Assembly (NCBI GenBank): GCA_035295745.1
Contig: DATGIL010000077.1
Span: 53,892 to 117,891, forward strand
Length of the DNA: 64,000 nucleotides
Reading direction: 5' to 3'
From: JAIQFL01 sp035295745
Lineage (GTDB): Bacteria; Acidobacteriota; Terriglobia; Bryobacterales; Bryobacteraceae
Shown one piece after another: positions 31,814 to 40,417 of this stretch. Every line of letters starts with the position of its first letter. Position 1 is the stretch's first letter. The notes beneath the pieces are model-generated. The model worked only from the letters and a program-made list of their open reading frames with translations. It did no database searches and was not told the DNA's origin. Position numbers and translations under genes: made by a program.

Positions 31814-32824
31814 ATGGAGCCGGGGAGCGAACAGTACCGTAAATTGCCGGGCCACCGTCGTGGAATTCTCCGTGGAGCCAGCCTCTGGCTTGGCTCGGAT
31901 CATTTCCTGTCGGTCAAATCTCTTCGATTTCGGGAGGAGTACAAGCGCTTCTACCTGCGCGATGTGCAGGCCATCGTCGTGGCGCAGGTCCCCCGCTTCC
32001 ACATCTCCACGCGCTCCATCGTCATCGCGTGCCTTTGGGTGGCGGTGTTCCTGAGCACCAGAACACTGCGTCCGTGGGTTGTTCCTGCGATGTGGAGTGC
32101 GGCGGTCTGTCTCGTCTTCGCTTGGGCGTACATCTCTACTAAGAGTAGTTGCCGCTGTCGGATCTTTACCGCGGTCAGTTCGGAGGAATTGCCTTCGGTC
32201 TATCGCACCTGGACAGCAAAGAAGTTTCTGGAGGAACTCGAGCCAAGGATCCAGGCAGTGCAGGGCGTCCTGGAAGGCGGTTGGGCGGAGGCGGTCGAGA
32301 GCCGCGAGGTCGGACCGCCGGGCACCATGCGTCCGATTCCCTCGGACAACGTTGTCATTGTGCCTGGTGGCACGGGTGTGCCGCCGCCACCGAGGCCCGT
32401 GATCCCGAACCGCACCTGGGTCTCGGACATCTTCATCGCCAGCCTGTTTGCAGACGCAGGTTTGAACCTCGCCACGCTGCATGCTTACACGAACACGGTG
32501 CAATGGGTCTGGTATTTCCTGGCGTTTCTGCAAGTCGCTGGAGCGGTGGCGATCTTTGTGCAACACTATCGCGGCGCGGTGAAATCGAGTATGCAGAAAC
32601 TGGCAATCGCGACCCTGGTGGCCATGGGCCTGTCCTATTATTTCCGGCAGGTGCTGGAAGGAATCTCGGGCGCCACACGTTCGATGATTCCGAACTCGAC
32701 GACGCTGGCCGGAACGCCCGGCTACATGCTGGTCCGCGAGGTGGATGCCGCGGTATCGTTGGGGCTGGCGATTGCCGGTGTGGTTTTCGCTTTCTCGCGC
32801 CGCGAGACTTGGGGGAGGAGCTGA
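31814..32824 (+). CDS. Uncharacterised multi-pass membrane protein
   Basis: A 336-aa protein with a cytoplasmic N-terminus carrying a PH-like segment (GSDHFLSVKSLRFREEYKRFYLRDVQAI). This is followed by a helix pair (SIVIACLWVAVFLS and VVPAMWSAAVCLVFAWAYI), a soluble region with a Pro/Gly-rich loop (VPGGTGVPPPPRPV), and three more membrane helices to the C-terminus. The early segment resembles the bPH domains found on some membrane proteins. The function is unknown. It is tightly packed between the B-box-like gene and a zinc-finger gene. Confidence 0.7.
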   Translation: MEPGSEQYRKLPGHRRGILRGASLWLGSDHFLSVKSLRFREEYKRFYLRDVQAIVVAQVPRFHISTRSIVIACLWVAVFLSTRTLRPWVVPAMWSAAVCLVFAWAYISTKSSCRCRIFTAVSSEELPSVYRTWTAKKFLEELEPRIQAVQGVLEGGWAEAVESREVGPPGTMRPIPSDNVVIVPGGTGVPPPPRPVIPNRTWVSDIFIASLFADAGLNLATLHAYTNTVQWVWYFLAFLQVAGAVAIFVQHYRGAVKSSMQKLAIATLVAMGLSYYFRQVLEGISGATRSMIPNSTTLAGTPGYMLVREVDAAVSLGLAIAGVVFAFSRRETWGRS

Positions 32825-32830
32825 ACGTCG

Positions 32831-33139
32831 ATGCCTTCGGCGATCCACCAACGCTGCTGGAATCACGAAGCCCGCGAAGCCGTCTGCCGTTGTCCGGAGT
32901 GCCAACGCAGCTACTGCCGCGAATGCGTGACCGAGCACTCCGGCCGACTCTTGTGCGCCTCCTGTCTGAAAGCCCAATCGCAAACCTCGCGCAAGCGTAG
33001 TGGACGACTGCGGCGGATGTTACCAGCCGGAATGCTGGTGGCCGGAATTCTTCTCGCATGGCTGGTGTTTTTCGGCGCCGGCGCGGTCTTCAACCTGTTC
33101 GCCTCGCGCATGGAGCAAACGTCGTGGCAGGACCGCTAA
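32831..33139 (+). CDS. Small zinc-finger single-pass membrane protein
   Basis: A 102-aa protein. Residues about 5-46 form a B-box-like zinc module (CWNHEAREAVCRCPECQRSY, then CRECV and CASC). The C-terminal half has one membrane helix (MLVAGILLAWLVFFGAGAVFNLF). A GGAGGAG box lies upstream. It overlaps the start of the DUF4129 gene by 16 nt. It is probably a partner or adaptor for the neighbouring membrane proteins. Confidence 0.75.
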   Translation: MPSAIHQRCWNHEAREAVCRCPECQRSYCRECVTEHSGRLLCASCLKAQSQTSRKRSGRLRRMLPAGMLVAGILLAWLVFFGAGAVFNLFASRMEQTSWQDR

Positions 33140-34734
33140 CCCGAGAGGGCACTATTCCCACGCTCGAGGCCGCGGTGCGCCTGCTGCGGCAAGCGCCCCT
33201 GTCCACCTTGGTCTGTCATTGGGCCGGAAGTGTGCCGTTCGCGCTGGTTGTCCTCTGGTTCTGGAACGATCTGACCAACCCGCGGACGCTCGATTTGACT
33301 GGTGTATTGGAGTCCTTCGTCCTCGCTCTGCTTCTCGTATGGATGAACTGCTGGCGGGCCGTATTCGCCGGTCGTCTGCGGCGGCAACTAGCGGGTGGTG
33401 ACGCCGATCCCGCTCCCTGGACCAGGCGCCGCGTCTGGTGTCTGGCATCCACGCAAGCCTTCTTCGGCGCTACCAAACTGATCGCGATGCCGCTGGCTTG
33501 GATCACCATGTTTCCTCTGGCCTCCGCGGTCGCGTTCTATCGCAACCTCGCGGTCCTCGGCGACCGCGAAGACCTGGACCCGCTGGAACTCATGGCGAAG
33601 GCTCGCAAGCTGGCAGGCGTCCAATCGTCGCAGAGTTGGGGGCTGCTCGCGCCGCTTTTGTTCCTCTATCTGATCACGTTCTTCAATCTCGGAATCGTTC
33701 TGGCCATACTGCCGCAGATCGTTCGCATGCTTACCGGCTACGAGTCGGGCTTCAGCCGCAGCGGCCTGTATTTCGCCTTCAACGCCTTGTTTTTCCTGCT
33801 GGTGTTCGCGGTATCCTGGATCGCATTCGATCCGTTTGTTCAGGCGGTGTATTGCGTGCGCTGCTTCCAGGGGGAGTCGTTGGAGACGGGGGAGGATCTG
33901 CGGGCCGGTCTGCGGCGCATTCGCGGCGGTGTGCAAGCGGCCTGCGTGGCGCTGCTGCTGCTCGTATTCGCGGGACGCTCCGTCGCGGCGGTTCCGCCCG
34001 GCGAACTGCAGAAGTCCGTCGAACAGACCATGCGCTCGCACGAATATGATTGGCGATTGCCACCCGCGGCATCGTCGTCCCAAACCTCGTGGTTCATTCG
34101 CCTCGCCGACCGTCTTGTGGCGGGACTGCGGGTAGTTTCCCGCGCCGTCAACAACGCACTGGAACGGCTAATTCGCTGGCTCCGGGCCGAACCGTCTCCA
34201 CCGCCCGAAGGTGGCGCGGCCCCTGCGAAGGGATTGCATTGGAGTCTGTACGTGGTGTCGGGGGCAGTCGCGCTCCTCGCCGTGGCGATCCTGTGGCGCC
34301 AATGGCAAACGCGTGTCCGCAAGAGCGCGGCGGTGCCGGTAAGTTCTCCAGGGGTGATTCGACTCGACGCTGAAGATCTCACGCCGGACCGGCTCCCCGA
34401 AGAGCGCTGGCTTGAACTGGCCGGCGAGTGTTTGCGGGATGAGAACTTTCGTCTGGCTCTACGGGCTCTCTACCTGGCCAATCTGGCGTGGCTGGGACGC
34501 TCCGAGTGGTTGACCATCGATGCCGGAAAAACGAATCGCGAGTACGATCTGGAATTGAAGCGTCGGGGCCGCGCGTTTCCCGAGGCGCGCGATCTCTTTG
34601 CCGGCAACATCGCCGCGTTTGAGCGCACCTGGTACGGCCTGCATGAAGTAGGACGAGAAGATGTGGAGCAGTTCCGCGCCCGCATCGGCCGGATGAAATC
34701 GATTCTTCCCGCGCCCCAAGGAGCCCCCGCATGA
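33124..34734 (+). CDS. DUF4129-domain membrane protein
   Basis: A 536-aa polytopic protein. The N-terminal half has several membrane helices (for example LVCHWAGSVPFALVVLWFW, LLAPLLFLYLITFFNLGIVL and LYFAFNALFFLLVFAVSW). After a central loop and another helix (SLYVVSGAVALLAVAILW), the C-terminal domain has LRDENFRLALRALYLANLAWL and TNREYDLELKRRG, typical of DUF4129. A GTG start at 33124 is chosen because GGAG lies 8 nt upstream and it overlaps the previous gene by 16 nt. DUF4129 genes commonly sit with MoxR, DUF58 and DUF4350 genes, as here. A double-hairpin repeat pair follows the stop. Confidence 0.85.
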   Translation: MAGPLTREGTIPTLEAAVRLLRQAPLSTLVCHWAGSVPFALVVLWFWNDLTNPRTLDLTGVLESFVLALLLVWMNCWRAVFAGRLRRQLAGGDADPAPWTRRRVWCLASTQAFFGATKLIAMPLAWITMFPLASAVAFYRNLAVLGDREDLDPLELMAKARKLAGVQSSQSWGLLAPLLFLYLITFFNLGIVLAILPQIVRMLTGYESGFSRSGLYFAFNALFFLLVFAVSWIAFDPFVQAVYCVRCFQGESLETGEDLRAGLRRIRGGVQAACVALLLLVFAGRSVAAVPPGELQKSVEQTMRSHEYDWRLPPAASSSQTSWFIRLADRLVAGLRVVSRAVNNALERLIRWLRAEPSPPPEGGAAPAKGLHWSLYVVSGAVALLAVAILWRQWQTRVRKSAAVPVSSPGVIRLDAEDLTPDRLPEERWLELAGECLRDENFRLALRALYLANLAWLGRSEWLTIDAGKTNREYDLELKRRGRAFPEARDLFAGNIAAFERTWYGLHEVGREDVEQFRARIGRMKSILPAPQGAPA

Positions 34735-34791
34735 GTTGCTGTTGCGTGTGCCTTTGTGTCCCCGTGGAGCCGAGAGTTTTCCCGGGCAGCC

Positions 34792-34858
34792 GTGGCGCAA
34801 ACACTCCTGTTTGCCGCCTCGACACGCATGTCGAGACTTTCCGCGAGTCCACTGAGCC
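34792..34858 (+). repeat. Double-hairpin repeat, family 2 (diverged copy)
   Basis: GTGGCGCAAACACTCCTGTT then TGCCGCCTCGACACGCATGTCGAG. The first hairpin is CAAACA-CTCC-TGTTTG. The second is diverged here (CTCGACA-CGCA-TGTCGAG). It forms an inverted pair with the copy at 34907-34968. Confidence 0.88.
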
Positions 34859-34906
34859 TGACAGACAGAGAAACGCTCAGACGAAAGTCTCCTCGCGCCA
34901 GATTTG

Positions 34907-34968
34907 GTGGACACACGAAAAGCGTCGAGAGGAGTCTCGACGCGGGCAAACAGGAGTGTTTGCGCCAC
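34907..34968 (-). repeat. Double-hairpin repeat, family 2 (inverted copy)
   Basis: Reverse-complement copy of the family-2 unit: GTCGAGAGGAGTCTCGAC and CAAACAGGAGTGTTTG are the two hairpins in minus-strand orientation. Together with the copy at 34792 it makes a ~175-bp inverted structure between the DUF4129 and DUF4350 genes. Confidence 0.9.
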
Positions 34969-34996
34969 ATCCAACCCCCGCCTTTAAGGGCTTTCG

Positions 34997-36025
34997 GTGA
35001 TGCCTACCAGAATCTCTCCCGTCGCCGTGCTCGTGATCCTGTTGACAGGCTTCGCTGTCGGCGTCATGTACCTCTTCGGCATCCAATTCGCGGCAGGCGA
35101 CGTCTACCCCGAATATTCGAGCCTGCGCACCGATCAGATGGGCACCAAGCTCCTCTACGACAGCCTCGCGCGTCTCCCGCGAGTCACCGTGGCCCGCAAT
35201 TATCTGCCGCTCGATGTGCTCGGCGAGAACGGCACGATTCTCCTGCTCGGCATCAATCCGGGTTCGCTCGGCGAAGATGAAGATCAACTGCAACGCTACG
35301 AGAAACTGGCCCGCGAAGGATCTCGCCTCGTCCTGGGCATGTCGGCCCCCAGCGACTTCACCGACCTGATGGCGTTGGGGCTCGGCCGCGCCTGGCACGT
35401 GCGGCTCGGCGCCGATTCCAATCACCAGCATGTCCACCGCTTATACTTCACCGAGGCCGTCGATTGGAATGTGCTCGACCGCGTGGGTCCCAAGCTGCTC
35501 GCCATTGAACGCGATTTCGGAAAGGGCAGCATTGTCCTGTTTGCTGAAAGCGACGATTTCACCAACGGATCGTCGGTCGCCGAAGACCGGCTGGAAATGG
35601 TCTCGATGGCGATCGGCTCCAACTCGCACGTAGTGTTTGACGAGCAGCATCTGGGCATTGCATCGACCGGAAGTTTCGTCGGCTTGGCGCGCCGTTTCCG
35701 CCTGACCGGGCTCGCGCTCGGACTCGCCATCTGCGCGGCGTTGTTCCTCTGGCGAAGCGCCTCCGGCTTCCCGAGAGTGGCGGCCTCGCGCGACGTGCCG
35801 CTCTCCGGACGGACGTCACTCGCCGGGTTGCTGACACTTTTGCGCCGGCATATTCCCCCCGGCGAACTCGCCGCCACGTGCTGGCGGGAGTGGCTGAGCA
35901 CTAATCGGCGCACGGCGCCGCCCGCCAAGCTCGAACAAGCCGAAGCCATCGTCCGAAACAAAGCGGGCCGGCCTCTGGAGGTCGCGCGCGAACTCCACGA
36001 TCTGTTACACGGAGCTCATTCTTGA
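34997..36025 (+). CDS. DUF4350-domain membrane-anchored protein
   Basis: A 342-aa protein with an N-terminal membrane helix (VAVLVILLTGFAVGVMYLFG) and a periplasmic DUF4350 region. The region includes YSSLRTDQMGTKLLYDSLARL, ILLLGINPGSL, GSIVLFAESDDFTNGS and FDEQHLG. A second membrane helix (LTGLALGLAICAALFLW) precedes a cytoplasmic tail. This is the standard layout for DUF4350 proteins in MoxR/DUF58 clusters. GTG 34997 and ATG 35000 are adjacent start choices. Its stop overlaps the TTG start of the MoxR gene. Confidence 0.88.
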   Translation: MMPTRISPVAVLVILLTGFAVGVMYLFGIQFAAGDVYPEYSSLRTDQMGTKLLYDSLARLPRVTVARNYLPLDVLGENGTILLLGINPGSLGEDEDQLQRYEKLAREGSRLVLGMSAPSDFTDLMALGLGRAWHVRLGADSNHQHVHRLYFTEAVDWNVLDRVGPKLLAIERDFGKGSIVLFAESDDFTNGSSVAEDRLEMVSMAIGSNSHVVFDEQHLGIASTGSFVGLARRFRLTGLALGLAICAALFLWRSASGFPRVAASRDVPLSGRTSLAGLLTLLRRHIPPGELAATCWREWLSTNRRTAPPAKLEQAEAIVRNKAGRPLEVARELHDLLHGAHS

Positions 36026-36981
36026 ATCTCGATCAATTCCAGTCCACCATTCACACCGTGACCGAGGGAATCCGCAAGGTGATCATCGGGCAAGAGGATG
36101 CCATCCGTTATTCGCTGGTGGTCGTTTTGTGCAATCAGCACGCGCTCATCGAGGGCGTGCCGGGGCTTGCCAAGACGCTGCTCGCGCGCACCCTGGCCGC
36201 TGTGCTGGGATCCGAGTTCAAGCGCATTCAGTTCACCCCTGACCTGATGCCCGCCGATATCACCGGCAACAACGTCTTCAATCTCCAGCGCAACGAGTTC
36301 TCGCTGCTGAAGGGTCCGCTGTTCACCACCTTTCTACTGGCCGATGAGATCAATCGCGCGCCGGCCAAGACGCAATCGGCGCTGCTCGAAGCCATGCAGG
36401 AGCGCACCGTGACCATCGACCGCGAGAGCTATCGCCTCTCGCCGAATTTCACCGTCTTCGCCACGCAGAATCCCATCGAATCCGAAGGCACTTACCCGCT
36501 GCCCGAAGCACAGAAGGACCGCTTCATGCTCAAAATCTCGATGGCTTGGCCCGAGAGCGCGGAGGAACTGGCGCTTGCCCATCGCAGTCTGAATGAGCAG
36601 GCCCCGGAGGCCGTACTCCAGCGCGGCGAGGTGACGCAATGCGTGACGGAGCCGGACCTGAACGGTCTGCGGGACGCTCTCGGACTGATCCGCGTCACCG
36701 ATGCCCTGGTGGAGTACGTGGTGCAAGTGGTGCGCCGCACGCGGACCGATGAGAACATCCTGGTGGGCGCCGGCCCTCGGGCGACGCAGTCGTTGCTGCG
36801 TGCGGCGCGTGCCTGGGCGGCGATCGCCGGGCGCGATTTCGTGAGTCCCGATGATGTCCGCGCGGTCTCGTTGCCGGTGCTGGAGCATCGTCTGCTGTTG
36901 CGTCCCGAGTCGGAACTGGAAGGCGTGCGCGCCGCGGAAGTACTCGATAGGATTTTGCATGAAATACCGGTGCCCAGATAA
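36022..36981 (+). CDS. MoxR-type AAA+ ATPase
   Basis: AAA+ chaperone-like ATPase of 319 aa, cytoplasmic, thought to act with VWA/DUF58 proteins in assembly or activation of envelope components. Motifs: Walker A-like EGVPGLAKTLLAR (about residues 44-56, G-x-x-G-x-A-K-T as in MoxR), Walker B FLLADEINRAPAKTQSALLEAM (about 107-128), sensor 1 VFATQNPIESEGTYPLPEAQ and arginine finger DRFML. The start is TTG, in a TTGA overlap with the DUF4350 stop. It is followed by a 243-bp gap containing a family-2 repeat before the DUF58 gene. Confidence 0.95.
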   Translation: MNLDQFQSTIHTVTEGIRKVIIGQEDAIRYSLVVVLCNQHALIEGVPGLAKTLLARTLAAVLGSEFKRIQFTPDLMPADITGNNVFNLQRNEFSLLKGPLFTTFLLADEINRAPAKTQSALLEAMQERTVTIDRESYRLSPNFTVFATQNPIESEGTYPLPEAQKDRFMLKISMAWPESAEELALAHRSLNEQAPEAVLQRGEVTQCVTEPDLNGLRDALGLIRVTDALVEYVVQVVRRTRTDENILVGAGPRATQSLLRAARAWAAIAGRDFVSPDDVRAVSLPVLEHRLLLRPESELEGVRAAEVLDRILHEIPVPR

Positions 36982-37101
36982 ACGATTGTCCGCACAGGCC
37001 GCGTTGAACCAGGATACGTGGCATTTCAGTTGCCTTCTGGGGAGGGTGTCCCCTCCCATCGGTCTGCCGCCCGCAATGTCTCATTTTGTCCGTGCCGCGA
37101 C

Positions 37102-37170
37102 GTGGCGCAAACACTCCTGTTTGCCGCGTCGAGACTCCTCTCGACGCTTTTCGGGCCTCCACCAAGTCTG
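37102..37170 (+). repeat. Double-hairpin repeat, family 2 (complete copy)
   Basis: GTGGCGCAAACACTCCTGTT then TGCCGCGTCGAGACTCCTCT and CGACGCTTTTCGGG. Two adjacent perfect hairpins share the same 4-nt loop: CAAACA-CTCC-TGTTTG and GTCGAGA-CTCC-TCTCGAC. It lies between the MoxR and DUF58 genes. Confidence 0.92.
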
Positions 37171-37224
37171 CCGTTGCGCAATCCTCTTCCATGCGAGCCC
37201 AGCTAAATTCGAGGCCGCCCTCAG

Positions 37225-38523
37225 ATGATCGTCCCCTCCCAACGCCTCCTCCTGCTCGCCGCAATCGTCGCGCTCCCTGCCACCACCATCGCTGGCTTGT
37301 ACCCCGCGCTCGCACCCGCCTCCTACCTCGTTCTCGCCATCCTTGCGATCCTCGCCGCCATCGACGCTTTCCTCGGTACTGGGCGCATCCACCAGATCGA
37401 ACTGCGCACGCCGCCCTTCCTCCGCTACACCAAAAATGTCCCCGCCGTTCTTCCCGTCACTATCGAAAATCGCTCGCCGCATGACTTGCCGATGCGCCTG
37501 GGAGCTGTCATGCCTCCCGGCGTCGAGTCCGAGAAGATCGTTGAGGACGCCACCTCCGCTCCCGGCCTCTCACTATTGAACTGGCCTTGTACCGGGCGCG
37601 TACGCGGCGATCAGGTGTTGCGCGAACTCCATCTCGAGACGCCGTCACCTCTGGGACTCTGGCAGGTCCGCGAACCCCGCGCCGTGCAGTTCACCTTCCG
37701 TGTCTATCCGAACCTGCGCGATCGTGCTACGGCCGCGCTCTTCCACAAGACTGCCGATGCCGGCCTCCGCCTTCGCCGCCAGATCGGCAAGGGGCGCGAA
37801 TTCGACAATCTGCGGCAATATATGCCGGGGGACAGCTTCGAAGACATTCATTGGAAGGCCACTGCCCGGCGCGGCTTCCCGGTCGTCAAGCTCTACCGCG
37901 TGGAGCACGCGCAGGAAGTATATGCGGTCCTGGATTCGTCGCGCTTGTCCGCGCGCGAAGGAATTCTCGAAAGCTACGTCGATGCCGCTCTGCATTTGGC
38001 CCTCGTGGCCGAGCGGCAGGGCGACCATTTCGGACTTGTGACCTTCAGCGATCGCACTCACCGCTTCGTTCGCGCGCGAGGCGGGATGGAGCATTTTCGC
38101 CTCTGCCGCGAGACCATCTACAACCTGCGGGCTGAGCGAGTCAGCCCCGACTTTCGCGAAGTCTTCACCAGCCTGCAATTGAATCTGCGGCGGCGCTCGC
38201 TAGTCGTCTTCTTTACCTCGCTCGACGACGCGCTCCTCGCAGAGACCTTCGAAAAGGAGGTTCCCCTGCTGGCGCGCCGCCATCTGGTGATGGTCAACGT
38301 GACGGCAAGCCCCGGCACCAAGCCGCTGTTTACCGGCGAGAAGCCCGCCAACGTCGAAGCTCTCTACGAGGGGCTCGCCGGCCAGATGCTCTGGAACCGC
38401 CTCCACACGCTCCGCATCGCACTCCAGAACCGCGGAGTCAAACTGACGGTGGTCTCCCCCGACCGTATCAAGGACCAGGTGACCGCACAATATCTGGATG
38501 TAAAGCGAAGGCAAGCGTTATGA
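37225..38523 (+). CDS. DUF58-domain protein
   Basis: A 432-aa protein with two N-terminal membrane helices (about residues 7-50). The DUF58 signature is GREFDNLRQYMPGDSFEDIHWKATARRG (about 190-217). A VWA-like fold follows, with VYAVLDSSRLSA, FGLVTFSDRTH and LVVFFTSLDDALL. DUF58 proteins are the usual partners of MoxR ATPases. The frame continues to overlap the SpoIIM gene by ATGA. It is separated from MoxR by a repeat-filled 243 bp, where an operon would normally be tight. Confidence 0.93.
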   Translation: MIVPSQRLLLLAAIVALPATTIAGLYPALAPASYLVLAILAILAAIDAFLGTGRIHQIELRTPPFLRYTKNVPAVLPVTIENRSPHDLPMRLGAVMPPGVESEKIVEDATSAPGLSLLNWPCTGRVRGDQVLRELHLETPSPLGLWQVREPRAVQFTFRVYPNLRDRATAALFHKTADAGLRLRRQIGKGREFDNLRQYMPGDSFEDIHWKATARRGFPVVKLYRVEHAQEVYAVLDSSRLSAREGILESYVDAALHLALVAERQGDHFGLVTFSDRTHRFVRARGGMEHFRLCRETIYNLRAERVSPDFREVFTSLQLNLRRRSLVVFFTSLDDALLAETFEKEVPLLARRHLVMVNVTASPGTKPLFTGEKPANVEALYEGLAGQMLWNRLHTLRIALQNRGVKLTVVSPDRIKDQVTAQYLDVKRRQAL

Positions 38524-39506
38524 TCATCGATCTGCCGCGTTTCGTGAAGACCGAGAAGCCCTACTGGGACGAGTTGCAGGAGTTGCTTCACGAGATCGAG
38601 GCCGAATCGGAACGGCGCATGCCGCTGGCCGCGATCCAGCGCCTGCACTATCTCTACGAGCGCTGTTCGGCCGACCTCGCGCGTCTCAATACGTTTTCCA
38701 CGGAGCCGCGTTTGCAGGCGTATCTGGAATCGCTCGTTTCGCGTGCGTACAGCGAGATTCATGAGACGCGGGCTCCCATGCGCCTCCGCTGGAAAAGCCT
38801 GCTGCTCAGCTTTCCGCGTGCCTTTCGCCGCCATTTGGGCGCCTTTCAACTCTCCCTCGCCGTCACTCTGGTGGGCTGCGCTTTCGGCTGGTTTGTGATG
38901 ATGCAGGACCCTCAGTCGAAAGCCGTCCTCATGCCTTTCCGCCAGTTGATGGTGTCGCCCTCTGAGCGCGTGGCGAAGGAAGAAGCCGCCGGCCCCGACC
39001 GGCTCACCGGTGTGAAGGCCACCTTCTCCGCCGAACTGATGAGCAACAATATTCGCGTGACGATGCTCGCCATGGCGGCCGGCATTACCTGGGGCGTGGG
39101 AACATTGCTGGTACTTTTCTCCAACGGCGTGAGTTTGGGTGCCGTGATGCAGGACTACGTCGCCGGCGGCCAATCCACGTTCCTTGCGGCATGGCTGCTA
39201 CCACATGGCTCCATCGAAATTCCCGCGATTCTGCTGGGCGGCCAGGCTGGATTCATTCTGGCCGGTGCGCTCATCGGGTGGGGCAGCCATCGTTCGCGAA
39301 CCGAGCGATTCCGCCTGGTGGCCGGCGATCTGCTGACAATAGTCGCAGGCGCAGCTTGCATGCTGGTGTGGGCCGGAATCGTGGAGGCGTTCGTCTCGCA
39401 GTATCATCGTCCGGTGATTCCGTACGGGCTCAAGATCGGGTTCGGCATCTGCGAATTGATCGCGCTCTCGGCCTTCTTTGGTTGGGCCGGCAGGGAGTCG
39501 CAGTGA
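38520..39506 (+). CDS. SpoIIM-like membrane protein (stage II sporulation protein M family)
   Basis: A 328-aa inner-membrane protein. The cytoplasmic N-terminus (to about residue 115) has charged helices. Membrane helices include FQLSLAVTLVGCAFGWFVMM, MLAMAAGITWGVGTLLVLFSNG, IPAILLGGQAGFILAGALIGWG and a final GLKIGFGICELIALSAFFGW. The LLPHGSIEIPAI motif is characteristic of the SpoIIM/YxxB family. In non-sporulating bacteria this family accompanies RDD and DUF58 genes, as here. It overlaps the RDD gene by GTGA. Confidence 0.92.
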   Translation: MIIDLPRFVKTEKPYWDELQELLHEIEAESERRMPLAAIQRLHYLYERCSADLARLNTFSTEPRLQAYLESLVSRAYSEIHETRAPMRLRWKSLLLSFPRAFRRHLGAFQLSLAVTLVGCAFGWFVMMQDPQSKAVLMPFRQLMVSPSERVAKEEAAGPDRLTGVKATFSAELMSNNIRVTMLAMAAGITWGVGTLLVLFSNGVSLGAVMQDYVAGGQSTFLAAWLLPHGSIEIPAILLGGQAGFILAGALIGWGSHRSRTERFRLVAGDLLTIVAGAACMLVWAGIVEAFVSQYHRPVIPYGLKIGFGICELIALSAFFGWAGRESQ

Positions 39507-40348
39507 GTTCCAGCCGCAAGAATGCGCTGATGATCGAGACGCCGGAGGGCGTGGTGTTCTCGTACGAACTGGCGACGCCGGTCACGCGCGCGCTGGCGTG
39601 GGCGGTGGACGCGGCAGTCATCGGCGCCGTCAGCACCACTGCCGCGAAGTTGGCCCAGGCGTTCAGCATTTTGAGTCCGGATTGGGCCAAGGGTCTCGGC
39701 GTGATCCTGTATTTCGTAATCTCAACCGGATACGCGATGGTTTTCGAGTGGCGATGGCGTGGGCAGACTCTCGGCAAGCGCGTGATGGGGCTGCGCGTCA
39801 TCGATGCCCAGGGTTTGCGCCTGCAATTCTCGCAAATCGCGGTGCGCAATCTGCTGCGCCCGGTCGACACGCTGCCGCTGTTTTACCTGGTAGGGGGCAT
39901 CACTAGTCTGCTGAACCGTCACGGCCAGCGGCTCGGCGATCTGGCTGCGAATACCGTAGTGGCGCACCAGACCAGCCGCCTGCAGCCTGACCTGGACCAA
40001 ATTGCGCCGGCGCGCTACAACTCACTGCTCGCCTACCCGCAGCTCGCGGCGCGCTTGCGGAGCCTCGCCAGTCCGGAAGCGGTAGGCATCGCGGTGCGGG
40101 CCCTTACGCAGCGTGACGGCTACGATCCCCCGGCCCGGGTGGAGCTCTTCCGCGATCTCGGCGCTTATTTCCGCTCTCTGGTCCGCTTTCCCGATGTGGC
40201 CGTCGAGGGTTTGACCGATGAGCAATACGTCCGCAGCGCCCTGCGCGTAATCTACGGCGGCAGCGGTGGCGCAAACACTCCTGTTTGCCGCGTCGAGACT
40301 CCTCTCGACGCTTTTCGGGCGTCTACCGAGTCCCGACCTGCGCAGTAA
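39503..40348 (+). CDS. RDD-family membrane protein with repeat-derived C-terminus
   Basis: A 281-aa protein. The RDD domain spans about residues 20-160: ALAWAVDAAVIGAVSTTAAK, LYFVISTGYAMVFEW, GQTLGKRVMGLRVIDAQGL and VDTLPLFYLVGGI. A cytoplasmic region follows (YPQLAARLRSLASPEAVGIAVRAL and VRFPDVAVEGLTDEQYVRSALRVIYGG). The last ~26 codons, from GANTPVCRVETPLDAF to the stop, are translated family-2 repeat, so the native C-terminus has been replaced or the repeat inserted near the old stop. The GTG start overlaps the SpoIIM stop. Confidence 0.88.
   Translation: MSSSRKNALMIETPEGVVFSYELATPVTRALAWAVDAAVIGAVSTTAAKLAQAFSILSPDWAKGLGVILYFVISTGYAMVFEWRWRGQTLGKRVMGLRVIDAQGLRLQFSQIAVRNLLRPVDTLPLFYLVGGITSLLNRHGQRLGDLAANTVVAHQTSRLQPDLDQIAPARYNSLLAYPQLAARLRSLASPEAVGIAVRALTQRDGYDPPARVELFRDLGAYFRSLVRFPDVAVEGLTDEQYVRSALRVIYGGSGGANTPVCRVETPLDAFRASTESRPAQ
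40266..40333 (+). repeat. Double-hairpin repeat, family 2 (inside RDD 3' end)
   Basis: Near-identical to the copy at 37102 through the two CTCC-loop hairpins. It is in frame with the RDD gene and provides most of its final codons. Confidence 0.92.
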
Positions 40349-40417
40349 TTAGGCCTCCGCGTCAGCGCCTCCCAAATTCATGTACACGCCGACTATGCGG
40401 CTGGCTGATCGCAATAA

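Noticed and set aside
31775..32983. 402-codon minus-strand open frame
   Set aside because: It is antisense to a well-packed operon of membrane proteins; no conserved motif.
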